In this document: in pieces, positions 1 through 8,661 of the stretch
How the letters are laid out: each line of letters begins with the position of its first letter
Numbering within the stretch: position 1 is the first letter of the stretch
From: Sporosarcina luteola
GTDB taxonomy: Bacteria; Bacillota; Bacilli; Bacillales_A; Planococcaceae
Direction of reading: 5' to 3'
Length of the DNA stretch: 64,000 bases
NCBI RefSeq assembly: GCF_023715585.1
Contig: NZ_JAMBOK010000005.1
Span: 1-64,000, forward strand
Position numbers and translations under genes: made by a program
Notes under the pieces: model-generated
The model's input: the letters and a program-made list of their open reading frames with translations, nothing else
What the model was told of the DNA's origin: nothing
Databases searched by the model: none

Positions 1-75
1 CAATCCGCTCGACTTGCATGTATTAGGCACGCCGCCAGCGTTCGTCCTGAGCCAGGATCAAACTCTCCATAATAG
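1..75 (-). rRNA. 16S ribosomal RNA, 5' end only (partial)
   Basis: On the minus strand the sequence reads GAGAGTTTGATCCTGGCTCA followed by the invariant GGACGAACGCTGGCGGCG stretch, which is the universal 5' end of bacterial 16S rRNA. The gene runs leftwards off the window, so only about 75 bases are present. The mature 5' end is placed near base 75 by comparison with the usual Bacillus start; the exact processing site cannot be read from the sequence. Confidence 0.97.
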
Positions 76-250
76 AGAAATTCGAGTAGCTCGAGTTTCT
101 TGCTGGCATCAATTAAGATGTCAATTTCGAATCCAAAGATTCGTATGTTCTTTTCACCGACGAGGTCAGCTCCAGAACTTTATTTGTTGACGTTTTGCTG
201 TTCAGTTTTCAAGGTTCATTGTTTTGTGCTTCTTCAAAAGCGACTTCTCT
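76..250 (-). other. rRNA operon leader region
   Basis: This is the transcribed leader between the proximal rRNA promoter and the 16S 5' end. Around 200-216 the minus strand carries CCTTGAAAACTGAAC, which resembles the boxA-type antitermination motif found in Bacillus rRNA leaders and 16S-23S spacers. No open reading frame of note lies here. Confidence 0.7.
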
Positions 251-279
251 AATCTATCATCGCTTGCTCTCTGAGTCAA
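251..279 (-). promoter_or_regulatory. rRNA operon promoter, proximal (P2)
   Basis: On the minus strand a -35 element TTGACT (274-279) is separated by 17 bp from a -10 element TAGATT (251-256). It is the nearer of two SigA-type promoters in front of the 16S gene, an arrangement typical of Bacillus rrn operons. Confidence 0.8.
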
Positions 280-350
280 GCACTTTTTAAAAATTAGTTT
301 GAAACGTTTTGTTCGAAGCTAAGTAACTAACTCCCTCAGCGACGTTTACT

Positions 351-380
351 ATATTAGCATGGGCTGCTTTCATATGTCAA
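351..380 (-). promoter_or_regulatory. rRNA operon promoter, distal (P1)
   Basis: The minus strand shows a consensus -35 TTGACA (375-380), an 18 bp spacer and a -10 TAATAT (351-356). It lies about 100 bp upstream of the proximal promoter and forms the usual tandem pair of a strong rRNA operon. Confidence 0.8.
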
Positions 381-460
381 CACCGAAAGCAAAAAAACTT
401 TATAAAACACTAAATTGGTGAATTGGACTTGATTTAATTGATTTGGAAGTTCTGTTGATT

Positions 461-506
461 GAAGCGAACGCCGTTACGAAGAACGGCGTTTGCGAGCGTT
501 GCGAGC
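461..506. repeat. Interspersed palindromic repeat, family B, copy 1
   Basis: This copy has the core GCCGTTACGAAGAACGGC followed by GTTTGCGAGC. Near-identical copies lie at 18881-18928 (opposite orientation) and 41339-41386. The arms CGCCGTT/AACGGCG form a short stem. It sits upstream of the rRNA promoters and downstream of ygxA and codes for nothing recognisable. Confidence 0.75.
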
Positions 507-508
507 AA

Positions 509-560
509 TATTTTTTGCGACCCTAAGGGAGCAGTATTTTTTGCGACCTTAAGGGAGCAG
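509..560. repeat. Two-copy 26-bp tandem repeat
   Basis: Copies at 509-534 and 535-560 are 26 bp each and differ at one base (C at 523, T at 549). Each ends in AAGGGAGCAG. They directly follow the family B repeat, so the gap between ygxA and the rRNA promoters is a small repeat cluster. Confidence 0.85.
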
Positions 561-699
561 GATATTGAAGGATGCCTTAATCTCTGCAAAGAACGCAGAA
601 ATACGGCAAATCGAACCCTTCGCTGTTCGATTGACTCACCGCCCGTCCCCCGGAAAGCGTCCGCCTCTAGCGCAAATCAACAGTTATATATCTCTCCTA
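561..699. other. Non-coding stretch upstream of the rrn promoters
   Basis: No convincing gene is present. Bases 640-682 contain GGAAAGCGTCCGCCTCTAGC then GCAAATCAAC, which resembles an intergenic motif I recall as recurring in Bacillaceae genomes; this cannot be confirmed without a search. The rest holds nothing I can interpret. Confidence 0.4.
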
Positions 700-1572
700 T
701 CAATATTCATTACCAACACGGTAGTCCCTATGAAATACATATTCATTTTTCGATTCACTTTCCACAATCTGAATGAAACCTTTTTCAATTAAAAACTCAA
801 CGAGAACTTCCAGGTTGATTGAATACATCTGTAACTCCTCATTCTCATGAAGCTCCTGGATCGTCCATGTCTCTTTCGTCGACATGACGTCCATGATATG
901 CCTTGCCCCGTCCAATGTACGGTTATGAATGAAGAATTCACTTGCAAGGAATAGAAGTTCTAGCCTTTTCTCTATTGGTTCTTCGCTCATGATCAGCTCT
1001 TCATATAGTTTATAAATTGCCGGGTCGATCTTTTTGACTTGCGACCATACAGTCACCTCTGGAGATGAGCCCTTTTCAATAACAGTGAGTCTTGCAAGAT
1101 GATGAAGGGATTGAATCGCATGTTGATACGCATCCATATAGTTTTGCTGTTCGAAAAACATTTTCCCTTCCATATACACTCTCACTAATCTGGAAAGCTC
1201 GAGCCCCATCTTTATCTTACGGCCATAGAAAGGGTATTCCTTCAACTCGTTTTTCAAGTTCTCCACAAATTCGTTGCGATCAAAGAAAATCTTCCCATAG
1301 AATAACCAGTCGACAACTTTCCTTCTAGTCCCAAGCAATAGCCATTTCCGCAACTGCTTTTCGCTGATGACGTGCATTGCAGCTTTTCCGGTTCCATCCG
1401 TATAGTGTTTTGTATATATTGGCGTTTCTTCATTAGATGTTATGATGAGCATAATCTCGTCAAACGTGTCTGTTATCGGATCGCCTGCACCCCTTTTCTC
1501 AACAAGTATGACACCTAACGTTTCAGGCGAGCTTGCGCGTTCTTGATAAATCGGTCTAAGAACCTGTTCCAT
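700..1572 (-). CDS. ygxA: Nucleotidyltransferase-like protein YgxA
   Basis: The 290-residue product matches what I know of B. subtilis YgxA in length and position (next to rrnD, perR and ygzB). The family is annotated as nucleotidyltransferase-like with a C-terminal winged-helix-like part; its substrate is unknown. I start it at the ATG at 1572 (MEQVLRPIYQ), preceded by AAAGGTGGAGGTG at good spacing, rather than at the upstream in-frame codon at 1650 that lacks such a site. It is transcribed towards the rRNA operon and diverges from ygzB. No signal peptide or membrane segment is visible. Identification rests on synteny and general likeness, so the function stays putative. Confidence 0.8.
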   Translation of the reverse strand: MEQVLRPIYQERASSPETLGVILVEKRGAGDPITDTFDEIMLIITSNEETPIYTKHYTDGTGKAAMHVISEKQLRKWLLLGTRRKVVDWLFYGKIFFDRNEFVENLKNELKEYPFYGRKIKMGLELSRLVRVYMEGKMFFEQQNYMDAYQHAIQSLHHLARLTVIEKGSSPEVTVWSQVKKIDPAIYKLYEELIMSEEPIEKRLELLFLASEFFIHNRTLDGARHIMDVMSTKETWTIQELHENEELQMYSINLEVLVEFLIEKGFIQIVESESKNEYVFHRDYRVGNEY

Positions 1573-1673
1573 TGTGACACCTCCACCTTTATTTCTTTCG
1601 ACGCGTCTTCTGATAAACCCTTCATTCAAAATTCGTAAAATATGATGCAACTGGAATTTGTGCTATATTAATT

Positions 1674-1708
1674 GAGGAACATTCAATACATATCTATAGA
1701 TGTTCCTC
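1674..1708. promoter_or_regulatory. 9-bp inverted repeat between ygxA and ygzB
   Basis: GAGGAACAT (1674-1682) and ATGTTCCTC (1700-1708) form a perfect 9-bp inverted repeat with a 17-bp spacer in the divergent intergenic region. It could be an operator or an RNA hairpin; no known regulator motif is recognised. Confidence 0.4.
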
Positions 1709-1740
1709 ATTCATCAAAGTCATTCTAAGGAGGATTATGG

Positions 1741-2112
1741 ATGAAACCTTATAAAAATAAAATAAATCGGATCCGGTCATTTGCGTTATCCCTGATTTTC
1801 ATTGGGGTCGTCATTATGTATCTTGGGATATTCTTCAGGAAGAATGAAATTATCATGTTGATATTCATGGTACTAGGGCTCCTTGCGATACTTGGCAGCA
1901 CAGTCGTATATGCTTGGATTGGAACCTTGTCGACGAGGGCTGTACAGATCGTCTGTCCAAATTGCGGCAAAGCAACTAAAATGCTTGGACGTGTTGATAT
2001 GTGCGGACATTGCAGAGAGCCGCTCACATTGGACCCTTCATTAGAAGGCAAGGAATTCGATGTTGCGTATAACCGTCCGGAAAGTAAAAAAGAAGCTTCG
2101 AAAAAAAAATAA
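1741..2112 (+). CDS. ygzB: YgzB family small membrane protein with zinc-ribbon-like cysteines
   Basis: The product has 123 residues. Two hydrophobic segments (about residues 12-33 and 38-61) suggest a membrane hairpin. They are followed by CPNC and CGHC pairs (about residues 77-96) that look like a zinc ribbon, then a charged lysine-rich tail. This pattern and its place beside perR match UPF0295/YgzB of Bacillus, whose function is unknown. The site AAGGAGGATTATGG gives a clear start. The gene converges on perR and shares a bidirectional terminator with it. Confidence 0.85.
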   Translation: MKPYKNKINRIRSFALSLIFIGVVIMYLGIFFRKNEIIMLIFMVLGLLAILGSTVVYAWIGTLSTRAVQIVCPNCGKATKMLGRVDMCGHCREPLTLDPSLEGKEFDVAYNRPESKKEASKKK

Positions 2113-2113
2113 C

Positions 2114-2156
2114 AAAAAACCGGTTCCGTCTTTCAACCTCGGAACCGGTTTTCTTA
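2114..2156. terminator. Bidirectional terminator between ygzB and perR
   Basis: AAAACCGGTTCCG and CGGAACCGGTTTT form a 13-bp stem with an 11-base loop, flanked by A-rich and T-rich runs. It can serve ygzB on the plus strand and perR on the minus strand. Confidence 0.9.
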
Positions 2157-2597
2157 TTTTGCTTTATTGGCGCCTGCTGCACATTCAGGGCATGTTCCAT
2201 ATACTTCAAGTCGGTGGGAATTCACTTCGAATCCCGTGACATGGGAAGCTAGATGCTCAACTTCCTCCAGGCCGGGATGATGGAAGTCGACGATTTTTCC
2301 ACAATGATCACAAATGATATGATAATGATCATGTGTAACAAAATCGAACCGGCTCGAAGAGTCTCCATAAGTGAGTTCCTTTACAAGCCCGGCATTCCGG
2401 AAAACACGCAGATTATTATATACGGTCGCAACACTCATATTTGGAAAATCGGCTTCTAACGCTTTATATATTTCATCAGCAGTAGGATGCGTCTCAGAAG
2501 AAATGAGAAACTCTAATATAGCATGCCTTTGTGGTGTTATACGCACACCACTTTCCTTCAATGTGACAAGCGCGTCTTTCAAAAACACTTCAGACAT
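2154..2597 (-). CDS. perR: Peroxide-responsive repressor PerR (Fur family)
   Basis: PerR is a metal-dependent repressor that senses hydrogen peroxide by iron-catalysed oxidation of its own histidines. From the ATG at 2597 the 147-residue protein keeps the same numbering as B. subtilis PerR: His37, Asp85, His91, His93 and Asp104 form the regulatory metal site, and Cys96, Cys99, Cys136 and Cys139 the structural zinc site. The DNA-binding helix region [13 protein letters not shown] is also present. The ATG at 2597 is preferred over the upstream GTG because GGAG lies eight bases before it. A perfect Per box lies in its promoter, indicating autoregulation. It probably also controls the P-type ATPase at 24646. 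Confidence 0.97.
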   Translation of the reverse strand: MSEVFLKDALVTLKESGVRITPQRHAILEFLISSETHPTADEIYKALEADFPNMSVATVYNNLRVFRNAGLVKELTYGDSSSRFDFVTHDHYHIICDHCGKIVDFHHPGLEEVEHLASHVTGFEVNSHRLEVYGTCPECAAGANKAK

Positions 2598-2629
2598 CGC
2601 CAACACTCCAATCCATAAAGATTACTTCT

Positions 2630-2644
2630 TTATAATCATTATAA
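2630..2644. promoter_or_regulatory. Per box in the perR promoter
   Basis: TTATAATCATTATAA matches the 15-bp Per box consensus TTATAATNATTATAA at every position. It overlaps the expected transcription start of perR, where bound PerR would block initiation. Fur and Zur boxes are related, but the 7-1-7 match and the adjacent perR gene favour PerR. Confidence 0.92.
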
Positions 2645-2646
2645 TT

Positions 2647-2675
2647 AGTTTACTGAGAAAAGGCATGTTTGTCAA
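2647..2675 (-). promoter_or_regulatory. perR promoter
   Basis: The minus strand carries TTGACA (2670-2675), a 17-bp spacer and TAAACT (2647-2652). The Per box lies immediately downstream. Confidence 0.7.
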
Positions 2676-2712
2676 CTAAAGTGCTGTTCCACAGATAAGT
2701 AGGACATCTCCG

Positions 2713-3657
2713 TCAATACCCTTTTTCAGTATCGATCAAATTGGTTAAGCTCCTATCCCCTTTTTGCCACTTCTTCAGATTTTCCGTGAAAAATTCAAGC
2801 GCCCTCTCAATATACTTCCCGGAATGGCTCGAGACATGCGGAGAAATGGTGACATTCGATAAAGACCATAGCTCGCTTTCCGCAGGCAACGGTTCTTTTT
2901 CAAATACGTCTAGGACTGCATGCCCGATTTCCCCATTTTTCAAAGCTTCCACGAGAATCGTTTCCTTTACGAGGTCGCCTCTGCCGAAATTCATGAATAG
3001 CGCTGACTCCTTCATCGCTTGAAATTGGCTTTCCTTGAGCAATCCCTTCGTTTTAGCTGTGCTGGGCAATACGGAAACGACAATGTCCGCTTCCGGCAGT
3101 CTGTTTACAAGCCCTTCGAATTGAATGGTCTCATCCATGAACGGAGCTTCATCCCCTGAATCATTGCAACCGATCGTTCGGACTCCGAATGCTTGAAGCA
3201 AGCGTCCAATTTCAGATCCAATCGCCCCGGGACCTAAGATGAGCGCAGTCGAACCGCGCAATTCTGATTGGCGTACTTTTGTATTCCACTCTTTCCGCTT
3301 CTGCTGCTCCGCTAATACAGGCAGCGCCCGCCCGAGAGACAGAATATGCGCAAGTGCCGTTTCAGCCATCGGTGTTTTATGGATTCCGCGTACATTGCTG
3401 ACGACAATCCCTTTTTCGGCAATTGCTGCAAGCGGCATCTTTTCCACCCCGGCGGAAGCGACCATCAGCCACTTAAGGGAAGTCGCCCTATCCAGCACCT
3501 CTGTACTGATATCTTCGCCATACGTGGCAATGATTTCGTATTCACCAAGAGAAACTTCATCAATCTTCTTATGGAAGCTAAATTGAATTCCGGGAAAATC
3601 CGCCTCCAATTTCTCCATCTGTTCATCCTTGATCTTGAACGTGAATAAAACATTCAT
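2713..3657 (-). CDS. D-isomer-specific 2-hydroxyacid dehydrogenase, NAD-binding
   Basis: The 314-residue protein has the fold of the D-2-hydroxyacid dehydrogenase family, which reduces 2-keto acids with NAD(P)H. Visible hallmarks are the dinucleotide-binding GPGAIGSEIG (about residues 143-152), the substrate-binding Arg in NFGRGD, the Glu of FEKEPLP and the catalytic His of ISPHVSSH. The sequence does not reveal the substrate. The site AAGGGGGAAATGGG supports the ATG at 3657. It lies 12 bp downstream of bcp and is probably co-transcribed with it. In B. subtilis no such gene lies between perR and the bcp homologue, so it appears to be an insertion into a conserved block. Confidence 0.85.
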   Translation of the reverse strand: MNVLFTFKIKDEQMEKLEADFPGIQFSFHKKIDEVSLGEYEIIATYGEDISTEVLDRATSLKWLMVASAGVEKMPLAAIAEKGIVVSNVRGIHKTPMAETALAHILSLGRALPVLAEQQKRKEWNTKVRQSELRGSTALILGPGAIGSEIGRLLQAFGVRTIGCNDSGDEAPFMDETIQFEGLVNRLPEADIVVSVLPSTAKTKGLLKESQFQAMKESALFMNFGRGDLVKETILVEALKNGEIGHAVLDVFEKEPLPAESELWSLSNVTISPHVSSHSGKYIERALEFFTENLKKWQKGDRSLTNLIDTEKGY

Positions 3658-3669
3658 CCCATTTCCCCC

Positions 3670-4149
3670 TTACGCCTTCTTCGTCAATTGCTCCAATGTT
3701 GCAAGCGCTTCTTCTATATGCCCCTTCACTTTAACTTTCCGCCATTCCTTCACGACAGTCCCAGTTGGGTCGATCAAAAACGTGGAACGCTCAATACCCA
3801 TATATTCCTTGCCGAACATTTTCTTTAATTTCCACACGCCGTATGCTTCAGCTGCTTCATGGTTTGCATCCACCAACAATGAAAACGGCAGTCCTTGCTT
3901 TTCGATGAACCGTTGATGTGATGCTTCGTTATCAGGACTGACCCCAAGAATGACAGCATTCAGATCACTGAAGCTTTGATGCGCATCTCTGAAATCACAT
4001 GCCTGCGTTGTGCAGCCGGGAGTGGCGTCCTTCGGATAAAAGTAGAGGATGACATACTTCTCCCCTTCAAAATCACTTAACGAAACGATTTCACCGTTTT
4101 CGTTCGGCAATGAAAATTGCGGCGCCTGCATACCTTCCAACTTTTCCAT
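3670..4149 (-). CDS. bcp: Thioredoxin-dependent peroxiredoxin, Bcp/PrxQ type
   Basis: This 159-residue protein reduces hydrogen and organic peroxides with thioredoxin as electron donor. The PxxxTxxC-type site reads PKDATPGCTTQAC, giving peroxidatic Cys46 and the likely resolving Cys51, as in Bcp. The ATG at 4149 is chosen because GGAGGGATCGAT precedes it; the longer upstream frame has an atypical extension. It is the counterpart of B. subtilis YgaF, in the same position beside gsaB. Being close to perR fits a peroxide-defence role, but no Per box is visible in front of it. Confidence 0.92.
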   Translation of the reverse strand: MEKLEGMQAPQFSLPNENGEIVSLSDFEGEKYVILYFYPKDATPGCTTQACDFRDAHQSFSDLNAVILGVSPDNEASHQRFIEKQGLPFSLLVDANHEAAEAYGVWKLKKMFGKEYMGIERSTFLIDPTGTVVKEWRKVKVKGHIEEALATLEQLTKKA

Positions 4150-4273
4150 ATCGATCCCTCCAATTTTCTTTATACAATCGTACCGGACAACCGGCATAGT
4201 TTCAATTTCTTTGGCGTAACGGCGAAAGTTTGTATAAAATGGAGTATGTACCGATTTGAACGGAGGAATTGAA

Positions 4274-5578
4274 ATGAACAGAACTAATTCAGAACAGATC
4301 TATCAAGAAGCATGTGAACATATCGTCGGAGGCGTCAACAGCCCATCCCGCGGTTATAAAGCGGTCGGTGGTGGTGCGCCGACAGTGATGGAGCGTGCGG
4401 AAGGCGCTTATTTCTGGGACGTTGATGGAAATAAATATATTGACTACTTAGGTGCTTATGGCCCGATCATCACAGGCCATGCTCATCCACATATTACAGA
4501 GGCGATTACGAAGGCGGCAAAAACCGGGGTGTTATACGGGACTCCAACGAGACATGAAGTCAAATTCGCCAAGATGCTGAAAGAAGCGATCCCTTCAATG
4601 GATAAGGTCCGTTTCGTCAATTCAGGAACCGAGGCTGTCATGACGACAATCCGTGTCGCCCGTGCCTTCACCGGAAGGACGAAAGTGATGAAATTTGCCG
4701 GCTGCTACCATGGCCATTCGGACCTCGTGCTTGTTGCCGCGGGATCCGGCCCGGCAACGTTAGGTACACCCGATTCAGCGGGAGTCCCGGCTTCCATCGC
4801 GCAAGAAGTGATCACAATTCCATTCAACGATCCGGATGCTTATAAGGAAGCAATGGAAAAATGGGGAGACCAGCTGGCATGTGTGCTAGTCGAACCGATT
4901 GTCGGGAATTTCGGCATTGTCGAACCGAATGAAGGATTCCTTCCACTCGTCCATGAACTTGCAAAGGAGAAAGGCGCACTCATCGTTTATGATGAAGTGA
5001 TCACTGCCTTCCGTTTCCATTATGGCAGTGCTCAAACTCTGCTTGGAACGACTCCGGATTTAATTGCTTTCGGTAAAATCATTGGCGGCGGTTTGCCGAT
5101 CGGTGCATATGGCGGCAAGAAGGAGATTATGGAAACTGTTGCCCCCCTCGGACCTGCTTACCAAGCCGGGACGATGGCTGGCAATCCTGCTTCCATGCTA
5201 TCCGGCATCGCATGCCTCGAGGTACTGCAGCAACCCGGTGTTTACGAAGAGATGGACAGGCTTGGGGGAATGCTGGAAGAAGGCATCCTTCAATTGGCGG
5301 ATAAGCACGGCATCACACTAACAATCAATCGTCTTGGCGGTGCGCTGACTTTATTCTTCACGGATGTTATAGTAGAGAACTATGAGCAGGCTGAACAGAC
5401 AGATGGAGAAATTTTCGCTAAGTTCTTTAAACTGATGCTCGAAAACGGTGTCAACCTCGCTCCGTCTAAATATGAAGCTTGGTTCCTCACAATTGCTCAT
5501 AAAGAGGAAGACATCAGACATACACTAGAGGCGGTGGACCGCTCATTCAAAGAGCTTGCCCTCCAAATGAACAAGTAA
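4274..5578 (+). CDS. gsaB: Glutamate-1-semialdehyde 2,1-aminomutase (GsaB type)
   Basis: This PLP enzyme converts glutamate-1-semialdehyde to 5-aminolevulinate for haem synthesis. The 434-residue product has the N-terminal [16 protein letters not shown], the cofactor Asp of YDEV (about 240) and Lys268 in [11 protein letters not shown], which forms the Schiff base. GGAGGAATTGAA gives the start at 4274. Bacillales often have a second copy besides hemL in the hem operon. The placement between the bcp and ygaE homologues matches gsaB of B. subtilis. It is transcribed divergently from bcp. Confidence 0.93.
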   Translation: MNRTNSEQIYQEACEHIVGGVNSPSRGYKAVGGGAPTVMERAEGAYFWDVDGNKYIDYLGAYGPIITGHAHPHITEAITKAAKTGVLYGTPTRHEVKFAKMLKEAIPSMDKVRFVNSGTEAVMTTIRVARAFTGRTKVMKFAGCYHGHSDLVLVAAGSGPATLGTPDSAGVPASIAQEVITIPFNDPDAYKEAMEKWGDQLACVLVEPIVGNFGIVEPNEGFLPLVHELAKEKGALIVYDEVITAFRFHYGSAQTLLGTTPDLIAFGKIIGGGLPIGAYGGKKEIMETVAPLGPAYQAGTMAGNPASMLSGIACLEVLQQPGVYEEMDRLGGMLEEGILQLADKHGITLTINRLGGALTLFFTDVIVENYEQAEQTDGEIFAKFFKLMLENGVNLAPSKYEAWFLTIAHKEEDIRHTLEAVDRSFKELALQMNK

Positions 5579-5623
5579 GAAACAGTACACAACATAAATA
5601 CCTTTAGTAGAAAGGATAATCAT

Positions 5624-6706
5624 ATGAAACTTGGCGCCCGCATCTTCAAAACGGGTATAGCAATCGTTGCCGCATTGTTTCTGGCGGAGATGCTCAGCTT
5701 GCCGAATCCTGTTTTTGCGGGGATTGCGGCCATCTTTGCGATTCAACCATCCATATATCGATCATACTTGACGATCGTTGAACAGATTCAAGGTAATCTG
5801 ATCGGTGCCATTACGGCCATCACCTTCGTGCTGGTGTTTGGACATCAAATTGTAACTGTCGGGTTTGCCGCCGTCATCATCATCTTGATCATGTTGAAAT
5901 TGGGGCTTGAGAAATCCATTTCATTAGCTTTAGTGACGATGATTGCCATCATGGAGATCAAAGGGGATGCTTTCCTTTCCTTCGCTCTCCTCCGATTCGT
6001 CACTATGGTGATCGGAGTCTTATCCGCTTTTGTCGTCAATTTGCTGTTCATGCCCCCGAAGTATGAAACGAAACTATTCCAGGCGATCCACCAAGCGCAG
6101 GACGAAATCATCCGGTGGATACGGCTTGCGGGCAGACAGGCATCCGAACATATTGCAACGAAAAAGTCGCTGGTGAAAATAAAGGAACGTCTTGCAAACG
6201 TCGATCAGCTCTATTCGCTTTACAAAGAGGAACGGAGCTATTTCAAGAAGAACTCCCGCTCGAAGGCGCGAAAGCTTGTTATCTACAGACAGATGATCGC
6301 AACATCAAAAAGCAGTCAGGAAGTGTTGGCACGGCTTCATAACTACGAAAATGAACTGATCAACCTGCCGGAACATTTCCGGATGATGATTCAGGAACGT
6401 CTCGACGCATTGCTCACGTATCATGAACAGATCCATCTGAAATTTGTAGGCAAGTTGAAGGCGGACCGGATGATGGATACGTTGAATGAGGAATTTATCC
6501 AACGTCAGGAAGTGATGGATATTTTCGCGAAGGAAATTGCCATCACAAAGGAAGAGGAAGAATTTACCGCATACCACCTCCTCCATGTCCTATCTTCTCT
6601 ATTGAATTACGAAGAACAGTTGGAGTATCTGGACCGGCTAATCATTTCCAATCAACGCAGGCACGGACACGAAGTCAGCAATGAAATGGAAAATGAAATC
6701 TATTAA
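5624..6706 (+). CDS. ygaE: Aromatic acid exporter family membrane protein (YgaE-like)
   Basis: The 360-residue protein starts with four to five hydrophobic segments (about residues 1-150, including a motif region with NPVFAGIAAIFAIQPS). A long charged cytoplasmic half follows. This is the layout of the ArAE_1 (FUSC-related) family, annotated as putative aromatic acid exporters; transport has not been shown for most members. AGAAAGGATAATCAT precedes the ATG. It follows gsaB by 45 bp in the same direction, as ygaE does in B. subtilis, and ends just before a strong terminator. Confidence 0.8.
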   Translation: MKLGARIFKTGIAIVAALFLAEMLSLPNPVFAGIAAIFAIQPSIYRSYLTIVEQIQGNLIGAITAITFVLVFGHQIVTVGFAAVIIILIMLKLGLEKSISLALVTMIAIMEIKGDAFLSFALLRFVTMVIGVLSAFVVNLLFMPPKYETKLFQAIHQAQDEIIRWIRLAGRQASEHIATKKSLVKIKERLANVDQLYSLYKEERSYFKKNSRSKARKLVIYRQMIATSKSSQEVLARLHNYENELINLPEHFRMMIQERLDALLTYHEQIHLKFVGKLKADRMMDTLNEEFIQRQEVMDIFAKEIAITKEEEEFTAYHLLHVLSSLLNYEEQLEYLDRLIISNQRRHGHEVSNEMENEIY

Positions 6707-6708
6707 AG

Positions 6709-6746
6709 AAACCATCCTTGGCAATGTGCCAAGGATGGTTTTTCAG
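6709..6746. terminator. Bidirectional terminator after ygaE
   Basis: AACCATCCTTGGCA and TGCCAAGGATGGTT form a 14-bp stem with a short loop, followed by TTTTCAG on the plus strand. It closes ygaE and overlaps the end of the convergent permease operon. Confidence 0.88.
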
Positions 6747-7639
6747 TTTTTCATTTTCGGGTCGAGCGCGTCCCTTAAGCCGTCGCCCATCAAATTGAAA
6801 CCTAACACCGTCAGCATGATGGAAAGCCCAGGGAAGATCATCGTCCATGGAGCGGACTGCAAATACGACTTCGAATCGGCGAGCATTTTCCCCCATTCAG
6901 GTTGCGGCGCCTGCGCCCCGAGTCCAAGAAAGCCGAGTGCCGCGGCTTCCAGGATGGCAGTTGCAACAGCCAATGTTCCTTGCACGATGACAGGTGCCAT
7001 CGAATTCGGCAGGATATGTGAGAATAAAATACGGGCATCCTTCATTCCGATCGCCTTTGCCGCCATAATATATTCATCTTCCTTGATGCTTAGCACTTTG
7101 GAACGTATCAAACGCCCGAAATTCGGAACGTTGATGATTGCGATGGCAATCAAGGCATTTTCAAGCCCTGGCCCCAAAACGGAAACGATGGCAATAGCGA
7201 GCAGAATCGATGGAAATGCAAGCATAATATCAAAAATCCTCGATATAATCGTGTCCGTCCAACGGCCGTAATAGCCGGCAATGATTCCTAGAAAACTGCC
7301 GACAACGACCGATGCGATGACCGATAGGAATCCGACAGAAAGCGATATCCGTGCTCCATGGATAATGCGTGACAGGATATCCCGTCCGAAGTCATCCGTA
7401 CCGAGCCAATATTCCGCTGAAGGCGGTTGAAGCCGATCCGCAGGCATTTGCTGATTGATTCCTTCTTTTGCAATGAAAGGACCAAAAATGGCAAGTAGCA
7501 CGAAAAAGAGGATGATGACCATTCCGGCAACCGCCACTTTGCTCTTCCTGAAGTTTCGCCAAGCCTCACGCCAAGGGCCGGTTGTCCTCTCAATTTCCGC
7601 TTCAACAATTCCATCCATCTTAGGTGTAAATTCAGACAT
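6743..7639 (-). CDS. Oligo/dipeptide ABC transporter permease (OppC/DppC type)
   Basis: The 298-residue integral membrane protein forms half of the import channel of a peptide ABC transporter. It has a cytoplasmic N-terminus, a first membrane segment at about 34-57, the OppC_N region with YWLGTDDFGRD, five further segments and the EAA-type loop near AKAIGMKDARILFSHILPN, which docks the ATPases. It is the last gene of a five-gene operon read leftwards (two ATPases, binding protein, two permeases), 17 bp after the other permease. The order matches the app operon of B. subtilis. Its stop lies in the shared terminator. Confidence 0.9.
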   Translation of the reverse strand: MSEFTPKMDGIVEAEIERTTGPWREAWRNFRKSKVAVAGMVIILFFVLLAIFGPFIAKEGINQQMPADRLQPPSAEYWLGTDDFGRDILSRIIHGARISLSVGFLSVIASVVVGSFLGIIAGYYGRWTDTIISRIFDIMLAFPSILLAIAIVSVLGPGLENALIAIAIINVPNFGRLIRSKVLSIKEDEYIMAAKAIGMKDARILFSHILPNSMAPVIVQGTLAVATAILEAAALGFLGLGAQAPQPEWGKMLADSKSYLQSAPWTMIFPGLSIMLTVLGFNLMGDGLRDALDPKMKN

Positions 7640-7656
7640 TCCGCATTCCCCCTTTC

Positions 7657-8661
7657 TCAGTCATATTTAATCCTCGAATCGATCAGACTATAAAGCAAGT
7701 CGACAATCAGGTTGATCATGACGAAGATGAAGGCGACAACGAGAATAGCGGATTGAATGACGGGATAATCCCGGAAGTTGATGGCGTCGTATATATAGCG
7801 TCCGATGCCCGGCCACGCGAAGATTGTTTCAGTCAATATAGCGCCGCCGAGCAGCATTCCCATTTGCAGACCGATAATCGTCAAGACGGGAATGACTGCA
7901 TTTTTGAACGCGTGCTTGTAAACGACCCAAAACATTTTCTGCCCCTTCGCCCTGGCAGTCCGGATGTAATCGGCACGCATCACTTCAAGCATGCTTGAAC
8001 GCGTCATCCGAGCGATGATCGCCATCGGAATTGTCGCCAATGCAATGCCTGGCAATATGAGATGGCGAATCACTTGCCATAATTGGTCGAATCGGCCTTG
8101 GATGATCGTGTCAATGATGTACAGATGGGTGATCGCATTGACCGGATCCCTAACTTGCTCCCGCCCGGTTGTAGGCAGCCAGCTGAATTCGATGGCAAAT
8201 GCCCATTGCCCTAGAAGCCCTAACCAAAAAATCGGCATGGAAACACCAACGAGCGCCAAAATCATCGCTATGTAATCGAACCATGAATTTTGGAACCACG
8301 CCGAGACGATGCCTGCATTAACACCTATGATAATCGCAATCAAAATTGCAAAAAAAGCGAGCTCCATCGTTGCGGCCAAATGAGGCCATATTTCATCGGC
8401 GACAGGAAGTCGCGTGCGCAGCGATTCTCCGAGGTCGCCTTGTAAAATCCCGCCTAAATACTTGAAGAATTGTATATACCACGGTTGGTCCAACCCAAGT
8501 CTCGCGTTCATCGCTGCAATCGCCTCGGGTGACGCCTGCTGCCCTAAAATGATCTGGGCCGGATTCCCGGGTATCGCCCGGATCATCATGAAAACAATGA
8601 AGACCATGCCGAGTAATACGGGTATTAGTTGTAATAATCTTCTGCCGGTGTAATTAAGCAT
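7657..8661 (-). CDS. Oligo/dipeptide ABC transporter permease (OppB/DppB type)
   Basis: From the ATG at 8661 the protein has 334 residues: a first membrane segment (LIPVLLGMVFIVFMM), the conserved RAIPGNPA loop, and five more segments with an EAA-like loop (RTARAKGQ). It pairs with the OppC-type permease to form the channel. The start follows GGTGAGGTGAAGGTG; the longer upstream frame would read through the palindromic repeat at 8715-8781 and is not used. The gap of 228 bp to the binding-protein gene is unusually long for this compact operon. Confidence 0.9.
   Translation of the reverse strand: MLNYTGRRLLQLIPVLLGMVFIVFMMIRAIPGNPAQIILGQQASPEAIAAMNARLGLDQPWYIQFFKYLGGILQGDLGESLRTRLPVADEIWPHLAATMELAFFAILIAIIIGVNAGIVSAWFQNSWFDYIAMILALVGVSMPIFWLGLLGQWAFAIEFSWLPTTGREQVRDPVNAITHLYIIDTIIQGRFDQLWQVIRHLILPGIALATIPMAIIARMTRSSMLEVMRADYIRTARAKGQKMFWVVYKHAFKNAVIPVLTIIGLQMGMLLGGAILTETIFAWPGIGRYIYDAINFRDYPVIQSAILVVAFIFVMINLIVDLLYSLIDSRIKYD

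Noticed and set aside
459..776. 105-residue reading frame upstream of the rRNA promoters
   Set aside because: It runs through repeat sequences and the antisense end of ygxA, has no ribosome site and no protein-like composition.
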